Source: Candidatus Bathyarchaeota archaeon
Lineage (GTDB): Archaea; Thermoproteota; Bathyarchaeia; TCS64
Length of the DNA stretch: 17,163 nt
Reading direction: 5' to 3'
Assembly: GCA_014729945.1 (NCBI GenBank)
Contig: WJJC01000149.1
Span: 1-17,163 of the forward strand
Positions 5,986-13,487 of this stretch are shown piece after piece (position 1 is the first letter of the stretch; each line of letters starts with the position of its first letter). A model generated the notes under the pieces. It saw nothing but the letters and a program-made list of their open reading frames with translations, searched no databases and was not told the origin of the DNA. A program made the position numbers and the translations under genes.

Positions 5986-7580
5986 TGGAGAATAAAGCAG
6001 GATACATAGTAGGAGAAGTTGACACAGGAAACTTTGGATTCATAAGCGACCTAGACAGCTACCCGCCACGACACGAGTACCTAGTCATACCAGAAGTAAA
6101 AGAACGGGTCGGAGACAGGGTGAAAAAAGTCAACGTACTAGCCCAAGTGAACAGGATTAGCAACTACAGTGATATACTTGGTGAGGGCCTCAGCCTAGAT
6201 GAACTGGAGAAACTCATCGACCGCTACACGGCCACAACAAAGGTCTACGGCACAGCCAAGGTACTGGGCTACCTCAACGAGCGAAACGAGGTAGTAGTAC
6301 CCAGAAGCGCCGCCATACCAGGCCAAAAAGTCTACATCGCCCCATCAGATCTCCTGTCACGATTCTTCACAAAAAACAAGGGCAACGGAATCCCCGTGGG
6401 AGGATTAATCACAAGAGAGGAAGTAAGAGTACAGATAGACCCCAACGGATTCAGAAAGCACGTATCCGTTATAGCCCAGACAGGAGCCGGTAAAAGCTAC
6501 CTAGTAGGCCTTATACTGGAGAACTTGCTTCCCCTGGGTGCCACCATAATCGTCCTGGACCCCAACAGCGACTACGTGATGATGAAGAAAACAAGCAACG
6601 GCCAACCCACAGAGATAGCGGACGACGTATCCATTTACCGCCCGCCGGGCATCAAGGGAAGAAGATACAGCGACACAGACATCGGGGGAGCCGAGAACTA
6701 TACCATTGACTTCAGCAGACTCACAGACAGCGAGATCTGCGAGGTAGCCGGAATCAGCAGCCGCTGGGTCCACATCAGGGGCGCCATCTCAGATGCCCTA
6801 AAATCACTGGAAGGCACATATGGACCAAAGCAACTAGTAGATCGTCTCAGTCATATGGCCCTCGCCGAGGAGGATCGGCAGAGACGAGAAGCAGCCGGGA
6901 GAGCATCCAACTATATTAGACGACTCATGGCCTACAGTGTATGGGGGAGCCAGAGCATCCCAATAGACGATCTCATGAAACCAAAACACATGAGTGTAAT
7001 AGACCTCGCCGGGTTACAGCGCCACGTATCACAGTACATAGTCCAAAAAACGCTGGAAGACTTATGGAGCCTCGCGGTTACAGGACAACTAAAATACCCC
7101 ATATTTGTGGTGCTGGAGGAAGCCCACAACTTCGCACCAGGGACACAGGTTAACGCACAATCCGCATGCCTGGACATAATTGAGAAGATAGCTGCAGAGG
7201 GAAGAAAATTCGGTATATTCCAGATGGTGGTAACTCAGAGACCTGGCAAGATAAGCAGTAACGTACTCAGCCAGTGTAACAGCCAGATAATCATGCGCCT
7301 CACCAACCCGGAGGACATGAGCGCGGTACGCAGAAGCAGCGAAGGACTCAGCGAAGATCTGTTCAACGACCTTCCGGGCTTAAACAAGGGAGAAGCCGTA
7401 GTCGTGGGTGAACTAACCAAGATACCCACAATGGTCAAGATCTCGGGTAGGAAAAGCGGAGAGGGAGGAAGCGACATAGACTTGGACGAAGCACTAAGTC
7501 GAGCACTCGCTGACTATAACCGGGATAAACGTATGGCGCCAGAGGAAGCCGTGGATAAAGAATACGATACAAAGTGGTAA
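5982..7580 (+). CDS. herA: HerA hexameric DNA translocase/helicase
   Basis: HerA is a FtsK-like hexameric ATPase that pumps DNA and forms a complex with NurA. The 532 residues show an N-terminal HAS-barrel-like beta domain (about 1-140), Walker A AQTGAGKS (165-172), DPNSDY after the following strand, Walker B IFVVLEEAH (374-382), sensor-type VTQRPGK and the LTNPEDMSAVRRSSE region typical of HerA. The length is typical. The start ATG overlaps the end of nurA and the last bases overlap mre11, so the genes are translationally coupled. All ATPase residues appear intact. Confidence 0.93.
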   Translation: MMENKAGYIVGEVDTGNFGFISDLDSYPPRHEYLVIPEVKERVGDRVKKVNVLAQVNRISNYSDILGEGLSLDELEKLIDRYTATTKVYGTAKVLGYLNERNEVVVPRSAAIPGQKVYIAPSDLLSRFFTKNKGNGIPVGGLITREEVRVQIDPNGFRKHVSVIAQTGAGKSYLVGLILENLLPLGATIIVLDPNSDYVMMKKTSNGQPTEIADDVSIYRPPGIKGRRYSDTDIGGAENYTIDFSRLTDSEICEVAGISSRWVHIRGAISDALKSLEGTYGPKQLVDRLSHMALAEEDRQRREAAGRASNYIRRLMAYSVWGSQSIPIDDLMKPKHMSVIDLAGLQRHVSQYIVQKTLEDLWSLAVTGQLKYPIFVVLEEAHNFAPGTQVNAQSACLDIIEKIAAEGRKFGIFQMVVTQRPGKISSNVLSQCNSQIIMRLTNPEDMSAVRRSSEGLSEDLFNDLPGLNKGEAVVVGELTKIPTMVKISGRKSGEGGSDIDLDEALSRALADYNRDKRMAPEEAVDKEYDTKW

Positions 7581-8740
7581 AATTGGTAAGGATAGTAATA
7601 ACCGGAGACAACCACCTTAACCTCTACAACCAGAAACTAGGCTCTAAACTATCAGACCGACGCGCAACCATTGGAAGAGCATGGAACAAGACCATAGAAT
7701 ACGCCATTAAAAACAAAGCCGATCTATACATAAACACCGGGGACCTATTCGACCAACTAAGCCCTAGAAACCCCCCCAGAGCCAGCGTAATAGATGGCTT
7801 CAAACGACTCCGAGACGCCGATATATCCGCCTACATAGTGGCTGGAAACCATGAGGTACCCAGCAGCGAACGAGAAGGGGTGTCTCCCCATGCACTCCTA
7901 AGAGAAGCCGAACTCGCAACCGTTTTCGAGAACAGGACAGACTTTGAGCAAAAAATGGAGCAAATAGGTGACATCAGTGTCTCCATAGCAGGGATGTCCT
8001 ATAACAAGAACTTGGCACCGAAAACTGACCCCCTTGAAGGTAAGACAATACCCGCTGGAGCTGACCTGAACATAGCTATATTGCACTACAGTATAGAGGA
8101 TGTCGCTCCTCCCATATGGGAGGAACCATTGATAAGAAAAGCCAGCATCGAGAGAAACAATCACATCCAGTTATACGCTATGGGGCACATCCACGAGCAT
8201 ATAATCACAAAGATCAATGATAGCCACATAGTTTACCCGGGTGGCACAGAACACTATGATTTCGGTGAATGGGAGAAAACCACCGGCTTCACAGTAGCCG
8301 ACTATGAGGATGATATAAGACTAGAATACATACCCGTAGAGTCCCAACCCATGAAGCAGGTAAAGCTCCACACTAGCTTCACCGAGCATGATAAGATAAA
8401 CCACTCCATCAACGAAGAGCTAAACAAACACTCAGACCCCGACGGATTACTGCAACTAGTGCTGGAAGGCGAGATGCCCTTCCAGAAATACACCAAGATC
8501 GACTTCACAGGCATCACCCAGACTGGATCAAGTCAAAACTTCTACTTTGAACTGGTAGATAGGATCAGACCCACAGGCGAGGGCCTAGAATTCAAACCAG
8601 GAGAGGGATTAAATCCACGGAAAAAACTGGAAGAAGTAGCCCAAAAAGCAGTCGAGAACGCAGAAGGCGAGGATAAAAAGATCTGGCAACAAGCCATGAC
8701 CTACGCCATAGAGTACTACCTCCAGGAGAGGGAGAATTAA
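7574..8740 (+). CDS. mre11: Mre11 DNA double-strand-break nuclease
   Basis: Mre11 is the Mn-dependent phosphoesterase partner of Rad50, with 3'-5' exonuclease and endonuclease activity at DNA ends. The five phosphoesterase motifs are intact: D12/H14 (GDNH), GDLFD (56-60), GNHE (91-94), H171 (ILHYS) and GHIH (204-207), followed by YPGGTEHYDF. The C-terminal 100 residues include a helical segment suited to bind the Rad50 coiled-coil base. The length of 388 residues is close to other archaeal Mre11 proteins. GTG 7574 overlaps herA by 7 bp; a TTG at 7583 is an alternative start. The stop overlaps the rad50 ATG by one base (TAATG). Confidence 0.94.
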   Translation: MVKLVRIVITGDNHLNLYNQKLGSKLSDRRATIGRAWNKTIEYAIKNKADLYINTGDLFDQLSPRNPPRASVIDGFKRLRDADISAYIVAGNHEVPSSEREGVSPHALLREAELATVFENRTDFEQKMEQIGDISVSIAGMSYNKNLAPKTDPLEGKTIPAGADLNIAILHYSIEDVAPPIWEEPLIRKASIERNNHIQLYAMGHIHEHIITKINDSHIVYPGGTEHYDFGEWEKTTGFTVADYEDDIRLEYIPVESQPMKQVKLHTSFTEHDKINHSINEELNKHSDPDGLLQLVLEGEMPFQKYTKIDFTGITQTGSSQNFYFELVDRIRPTGEGLEFKPGEGLNPRKKLEEVAQKAVENAEGEDKKIWQQAMTYAIEYYLQEREN

Positions 8741-11508
8741 TGTTCAAGCTGGTATCCCTCAAAGCCACCAGCTTCAAACGACTAGACATACAGGACAGGC
8801 TTGTCTTCCCCGACGGAAGATTACTCGTACATGGACGAAACGAGAGCGGCAAGAGCACCCTTATGGAAGCCATCCACTATGGTCTATACGGTCAACCCCT
8901 GAGACCCAGTAAAAACGCTGGAAACGATGACATCATCTGCTACGGTGAGAACAAAGCCATTGTAGAACTAGACTTTAGCCTAGACGACACCCAGTACCAG
9001 GTTAGACGTGAACTACTACGAGACAAGACCAACATACACCTACTCAACAAACGAGAAAAAGACGGAAAACTAACCAGAATAACCACCGGTTACAGAAACG
9101 TCAACGACGAGATATCCGAGATACTCCACGGAATTGACAGCGACGCATTACTAAACAGCTGCCTAGTAGAACAGAAAGAACTGGGGAAACTGGAAGCCGC
9201 AAGTAAACAGGACCGCATCAAAGCCATGAGCAGTCTACTGAACCTAGAGGCATTCATTGACGCTCGAGACGATTTAAAGAGCGAGTGTAGCAACCTGGAG
9301 AAAATACATCTTGAGACACAGAGAAAACTGGACGCCGCTGAGAAAGCAAGAGAAGAGCACCTGGAGGCAGAGAAGAAAAGGAAACAAGCGGAGAAACGAT
9401 TAACAGAGATACGTGAAGAACAGGAAAAAGTAGAGAAAACCCTGAAGGGGTTTCGTGAAAAACTGGAAATAATTCAGGAAATGAAGAAACACCAGAACAA
9501 GATCAACGAAAACAAGACGAAGAAAAAGGGAAAACAAGACGAACTCAAACTATTGAGAGAACAACTGGAAGAGATAAAAAAAGCTGAGAACGAGCTAGAG
9601 GAAATAGAGGAAAAAATACCTGAAGCAGAGGAAAAACTAGAGAACCTAGATGAACAGATTAAGACCCTTCAACACTTATCCCAGCTACATGAAAAACTAC
9701 GAGATATAGAATCCAAACTGGAAAACATCGAGATACGGATAAAGGAAAACCGGAAAGCCCACATGGAAGCCAGAGAAGCTAAGAAGAAAATAGATACCAT
9801 CAACGAGGAGGTAAAACAATACAAGGGGGCTAGGAAAGCCGCGGAGAAGATCGAGACCATTTCCAGTTATTTCCACCAGTATACAAGCTTACAGAGAGAA
9901 GAAAACCGATTATCTAACGAATTAGCCTCAACCCGCGGACAGTTAGATGAATCAAAGACCAGCGAGTCCAGGATAAAAGAACTGGAAGAAGAGATCACCC
10001 AGACACAGGAAGATAGAAACCAGGCTCAGACATATAGGACAGTTGGTATTGTAGGCATCACCACAGGGTTACTGGTGCTAGCCTATACATTATTCACGTC
10101 GATATGGATCGGGATAGCTACTGGAGCCATGACCTTAGTCATAGGCGGATACCTGTACTCTTCCAATAAGCTAGGGGAACTTGAGAAACAAGTCCAGAGT
10201 ATTCAAGCTCAGAGAGAGAATCTGCTAGGTGAGAGAGCCAGAATACAGGACTATTATACATCCATAGAAGAAATCGAATCCAAGCTAAAAGAGACAAGAG
10301 AGAAACAGAAAAACCTAGAGGAATCCATAATCATGGAATCCAACCAGCTACCAGACCAGCCTAGAGAATACAAATCAGTCTTAAAACTCACGGAACCAGA
10401 CTCTGTGAACAAGCTACGAGCTTGGATAAATGAAGACACAGAAACATATACCAGACTCACTGCCGAGAAAAATAGTCTCCAAGAAAAAGCAGAGTCACTG
10501 GAGTCCATAACAGAAGCCCTTGAATCCGTTCAGAAAGAAAAAGAGGAACAACAGAAACAAGCTGAACAATATAAAAAACAAATAACGAAAATAGAGAAAA
10601 AAACAGATGTATCCCTGGAAGACGAGCACAAAATAAGAAAAGAGCATACGGAGGCAAATAACAAACTCACCGGGTTAAGAACCCAGAAAAACAGCTACAT
10701 TAAATCTCTGGAACGACGCCCACAGGTAAAGAAACAGATCACAGAGACCAGCAACGAGATCAACCTACTCACCGCCACAATAGAACAGGAAACAAAGAAA
10801 CTGGTGGAACTAGAAAAACAGGGTATAACTATAGCTGATGAACCAAAACTTAGTAAAGAAAGAGAGGAAAGTGTCAGCAAGTCAGCGCAGCTGGGGCAGG
10901 AAGAAAAAGAAAGAAACCAGGACATAGAGGAATCCAAAAAAATCATAGAGAAAACAAAAGAACTCAAAGAACAGTACCCAGTCCTAAATGAGGAAACCAT
11001 ACGGGAAAAGTTCAGACTAGAATCCATGCGCCGAGCAACTGTGTTACTGGACACTACAAGAGACAGTATAATAGGTAGCGTAAAACAAAACGTCGAGAAA
11101 AACATGATGCAGTTCCTACCCACATTAACCGACAACCGATACAATATGGCCCGTATAGACGAGACAAACTACAGGATAGAGGTATACGATAAACAAGCAA
11201 AAACATGGCGTGGAAAAGGCGTCTTTAGCGGGGCAACGCAGGACCAGTTCAGCCTAGCCCTGAGACTGGCATTCGCCATAAGCACTATACCAAGCAGCAG
11301 GGGTGCCAGGCCCGGATTCATATTCCTAGATGAACCCCTAAGTGGCTTCGATGCACAGCGTCGTAACGGCTTCATGCAGCTCCTACGGGAAGAACTATCT
11401 AAACACTTTGACCAGGTAATAGTCATCAGCCACTTAGAGGCACTTGCAGAGTACTTTACAAACAGCCTAACAATGGATGCCGGTAAGATAATAAGGGTGC
11501 AGCGCTAG
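8740..11508 (+). CDS. rad50: Rad50-like SMC-type ATPase with a transmembrane hairpin instead of a zinc hook
   Basis: The 922-residue protein has split ABC-ATPase ends: Walker A GRNESGKST (32-40), a Q-loop region with VEQKELGK, signature FSGATQDQ (829-836), Walker B FIFLDEP (860-866) and H-loop ISH (896-898). Two long charged coiled coils fill about 180-430 and 477-770. Canonical Rad50 has a CxxC zinc hook at the apex. Here there is no CxxC anywhere; only three isolated Cys residues occur near the N-terminus. Residues 434-452 and 455-473 form two strongly hydrophobic, Gly-rich helices with a two-residue turn, exactly in the middle of the chain. A similar layout is remembered for the bacterial YhaN family. 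I infer that the coiled coil is anchored in the membrane at its tip. Operon position with mre11, herA and nurA supports a Rad50 role. The last 13 bp overlap the SRP RNA gene. Confidence 0.9.
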   Translation: MFKLVSLKATSFKRLDIQDRLVFPDGRLLVHGRNESGKSTLMEAIHYGLYGQPLRPSKNAGNDDIICYGENKAIVELDFSLDDTQYQVRRELLRDKTNIHLLNKREKDGKLTRITTGYRNVNDEISEILHGIDSDALLNSCLVEQKELGKLEAASKQDRIKAMSSLLNLEAFIDARDDLKSECSNLEKIHLETQRKLDAAEKAREEHLEAEKKRKQAEKRLTEIREEQEKVEKTLKGFREKLEIIQEMKKHQNKINENKTKKKGKQDELKLLREQLEEIKKAENELEEIEEKIPEAEEKLENLDEQIKTLQHLSQLHEKLRDIESKLENIEIRIKENRKAHMEAREAKKKIDTINEEVKQYKGARKAAEKIETISSYFHQYTSLQREENRLSNELASTRGQLDESKTSESRIKELEEEITQTQEDRNQAQTYRTVGIVGITTGLLVLAYTLFTSIWIGIATGAMTLVIGGYLYSSNKLGELEKQVQSIQAQRENLLGERARIQDYYTSIEEIESKLKETREKQKNLEESIIMESNQLPDQPREYKSVLKLTEPDSVNKLRAWINEDTETYTRLTAEKNSLQEKAESLESITEALESVQKEKEEQQKQAEQYKKQITKIEKKTDVSLEDEHKIRKEHTEANNKLTGLRTQKNSYIKSLERRPQVKKQITETSNEINLLTATIEQETKKLVELEKQGITIADEPKLSKEREESVSKSAQLGQEEKERNQDIEESKKIIEKTKELKEQYPVLNEETIREKFRLESMRRATVLLDTTRDSIIGSVKQNVEKNMMQFLPTLTDNRYNMARIDETNYRIEVYDKQAKTWRGKGVFSGATQDQFSLALRLAFAISTIPSSRGARPGFIFLDEPLSGFDAQRRNGFMQLLREELSKHFDQVIVISHLEALAEYFTNSLTMDAGKIIRVQR

Positions 11509-11822
11509 CCCCCACTCTGTTCACGGATTGAGACATCGCGGTGTCACGGAACCCTCCTCCGTCCCGATATCCAGGGAGCGTCCAACGTTCGAGCTTAGGT
11601 TGCTCCCTCCCGGGCCTGGCCAGTTTCACTCGTCGAATGCCCAGTTACACCCCTACAGGTGTACACGGTGCAACCGCCGACCCCCCTGGGCAGGACATCG
11701 ACAGAGCGCACCGAGTCCTTCGACATCCGCTTCCGATCCCATTGCAGGTTACTGACCCCTCCATGTATCCCTTTTGAGGTATGAGGCAGGGCTAGCTCCC
11801 CGGTCCTACCTAACGCTGCACC
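11496..11822 (-). ncRNA. ffs: Archaeal signal recognition particle (7S) RNA
   Basis: Read on the minus strand, the sequence holds the SRP helix 8 signature around 11600-11622 (CCAGGCCCGGGAGGGAGCA), with a GGGA GNRA tetraloop and the flanking asymmetric bulge pattern that binds SRP54. The 5' Alu-like part has GAGCTAGCCC and, further on, GTAACC. The ends, 11822-11810 and 11508-11496, can form a 13-bp helix with one G-U pair, which would be helix 1 of archaeal SRP RNA. The resulting length of about 327 bases is close to other archaeal 7S RNAs. A TATA-like element (about 11857-11862) predicts a transcript start near 11834, so the exact ends are uncertain. The RNA scaffolds SRP19 and SRP54 for co-translational protein targeting. 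It accounts for the GC-rich gene-free stretch between rad50 and the site-2 protease. Confidence 0.9.
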
Positions 11823-11899
11823 TATAGCTTGTAAGTGTCCGGTAAAAACATTGTGCGTATATCTCCACAAAAGTTTTGAGACTGTTAACGTCTTTTCCC

Positions 11900-12739
11900 T
11901 TATATTGGTACTAGCCCGAACTGTGAGAGGCTTAGAAATATATTCAATAATATCAAACCGATGAAGCCATAGGTTGCACCTGTTCTAAGCATGGCCCCAT
12001 TATCAAATCTCTGAGTAAATTCTCGCCACATCTGTCCTCCGTCCAGTGGTCCGATAGGGAGCATATTCATCATAGCCAAGTTTATTGAGACAAAGTAAAT
12101 CCAGTTAAAGAACATGATGAGATGCGGTGGCATGCTCTGCCCCAGGAAAATAAATACGGGTATCGTGAGTAAACCTGTTATTAGATTAATAATGCTACCC
12201 ACTGCGTAAATTCTCATACGTGACCATATGGAGGCAGCGTCCATATCCTCCTCGTTAGGCTCAACTGCTCCACCAAATGTGATCACAGCAAACATAACCG
12301 CCGCAGACTTGACGCGTATCCCCTCAACTATACACATAACTCCGTGTCCGATCTCGTGAGACAGTATGATTATACCAGCTGCTAGCAGGAACCATGGAAG
12401 ACTATTTACGCTTATTGTCACCCCGGGTATCAGTGGCTGCACTGGAGAAGCTTGCTCGGGTTTGAAGACAAAGCTCCAGATATTCTTCACTAATATATAT
12501 GTGATGAAGCTGGCCTGTCCCACGCTTGCGGCTATTCCAATGTTTCCTAGCGTCTTCCAACCCATGGGGGCGATATTAGCTATACGCTTGATCACTTCGT
12601 TAAGCCGGGTGGACTTGTATAATGCATACATGGGTGCTATATCCCAGCCTTTCTCCTCCAGCTTGAACTGTTTCGCCAGAAAATAGAACGCTGTCCATGC
12701 TATTAGGATCAGACCCAGGGTTAGTGTCTCTTGTGACAT
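11900..12739 (-). CDS. M50-family site-2 intramembrane metalloprotease
   Basis: This 279-residue membrane protein carries the zinc motif HEIGH (128-132) in one membrane helix and the second motif NMLPIGPLDGG (225-235, third ligand D233) in another, the two hallmarks of site-2 proteases. There are further hydrophobic helices at the N-terminus (about 5-22), near 70-90, 172-200 and 255-275. Such enzymes cut membrane-bound substrates inside the bilayer, often releasing a transcription factor or removing signal-peptide remnants. The substrate is unknown. Only a short segment (about 90-112) separates the first helices from the HEIGH helix, so a full PDZ domain is absent. The ATG lies about 29 bp from a TATA box shared with the divergent nucleotidyltransferase gene, so the mRNA is probably leaderless. 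Confidence 0.9.
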   Translation of the reverse strand: MSQETLTLGLILIAWTAFYFLAKQFKLEEKGWDIAPMYALYKSTRLNEVIKRIANIAPMGWKTLGNIGIAASVGQASFITYILVKNIWSFVFKPEQASPVQPLIPGVTISVNSLPWFLLAAGIIILSHEIGHGVMCIVEGIRVKSAAVMFAVITFGGAVEPNEEDMDAASIWSRMRIYAVGSIINLITGLLTIPVFIFLGQSMPPHLIMFFNWIYFVSINLAMMNMLPIGPLDGGQMWREFTQRFDNGAMLRTGATYGFIGLILLNIFLSLSQFGLVPI

Positions 12740-12762
12740 AGATCACTGTAGTGGGTAACCTC

Positions 12763-12772
12763 AAAATATAAG
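12763..12772. promoter_or_regulatory. One TATA element serving two divergent genes
   Basis: AAAATATAAG reads as a TATA box on both strands. It lies about 29 bp from the protease ATG (12739, minus) and 22-31 bp from the ATGs at 12789 and 12798 (plus). Only 49 bp separate the two coding regions, so there is little space for two independent promoters. Confidence 0.5.
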
Positions 12773-12788
12773 GAGACCGAAAAACATC

Positions 12789-13484
12789 ATGAAAGATATG
12801 CAGGGAAACAGCGTCACCTACTCTGAGAAGCATTGGAGCACATTATCTCGGCTTAGAACTATGTCAGAGTCCATGATGCAACCCCTAGTTGAAGCCCATA
12901 TCTATTGCATCGTATACGGCAGTATAGCCCGTGGAGACGTAACTGAGACCAGCGATATAGACATATATATTCCACGACCACCCAGCTCCACGTTAATTGA
13001 AGCCACCCTAGAATCTCGTGACGTCCGATACAGTAGACGAGAGATAATACAAGCTACCCCTAGCTACGCTGCGAAAGCCTACATATACCTCGATGACCTG
13101 CGAAGCTACAGTTTCCCACTAGTCCCTTTAAGGCCATCTGAGGAGGAGTTCACAGGCTTCGCTGGAAGAATCGATTATAGTCAACTAAGCAAGGACATCA
13201 GAGTACCCGGGGTGAATAAAGAGTTACTTCTCATAGAACCCATAGAGGATGGACACATAGAGACCTCAATCCATGGTATAGAGGGCATAGTAGCAAAAAA
13301 ACTCGGAGTAGATACCAGAATAGTTCATCAACGTCTAAGAACGCTGAAACGCAGAGAAAAAGTTGGACGAACAGGTGTATACATTAAAAGAGAACTAGCT
13401 CCTAGTGAGTCACTTGGAACAGTGTTCAACCAACTAGCTAAAAACGACTCAGCTATCCGTAGAAGATTAAGAAAAAATGGGTAA
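12789..13484 (+). CDS. Nucleotidyltransferase (Pol beta-like fold) with C-terminal winged-helix-like region
   Basis: The 231-residue protein has the nucleotidyltransferase signature YGSIARGDVTETSDIDIYI, with GS at 44-45 and the metal-binding D56 and D58. It matches my memory of an archaeal predicted nucleotidyltransferase family (COG1665-like). Residues 165-205 (IVAKKLGVDTRIVHQRLRTL followed by a basic turn and GVYI) look like a winged helix-turn-helix, so the enzyme may act at nucleic acid or sense a nucleic-acid ligand. Its substrate is unknown. It starts at ATG 12789 or, better placed for a leaderless transcript from the shared TATA box, at ATG 12798. It ends 3 bp from the stop of dnaG, which is transcribed toward it. 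Confidence 0.8.
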   Translation: MKDMQGNSVTYSEKHWSTLSRLRTMSESMMQPLVEAHIYCIVYGSIARGDVTETSDIDIYIPRPPSSTLIEATLESRDVRYSRREIIQATPSYAAKAYIYLDDLRSYSFPLVPLRPSEEEFTGFAGRIDYSQLSKDIRVPGVNKELLLIEPIEDGHIETSIHGIEGIVAKKLGVDTRIVHQRLRTLKRREKVGRTGVYIKRELAPSESLGTVFNQLAKNDSAIRRRLRKNG

Positions 13485-13487
13485 AAA

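Noticed and set aside
10695..11144. 149-residue minus-strand ORF opposite rad50
   Set aside because: A Ser/Phe/Leu-rich antisense shadow of the Lys/Glu-rich coiled coil.
8740..11508. Rad50 membrane segment as a frameshift or assembly artefact
   Set aside because: The frame stays open and coiled-coil heptads continue on both sides; the hydrophobic stretch is at the exact midpoint with two balanced helices, as expected for a real apex.
11528..11870. Short overlapping ORFs on both strands between rad50 and the site-2 protease
   Set aside because: The stretch is explained by the SRP RNA. The translated products have low-complexity, non-protein-like composition and no start signals.
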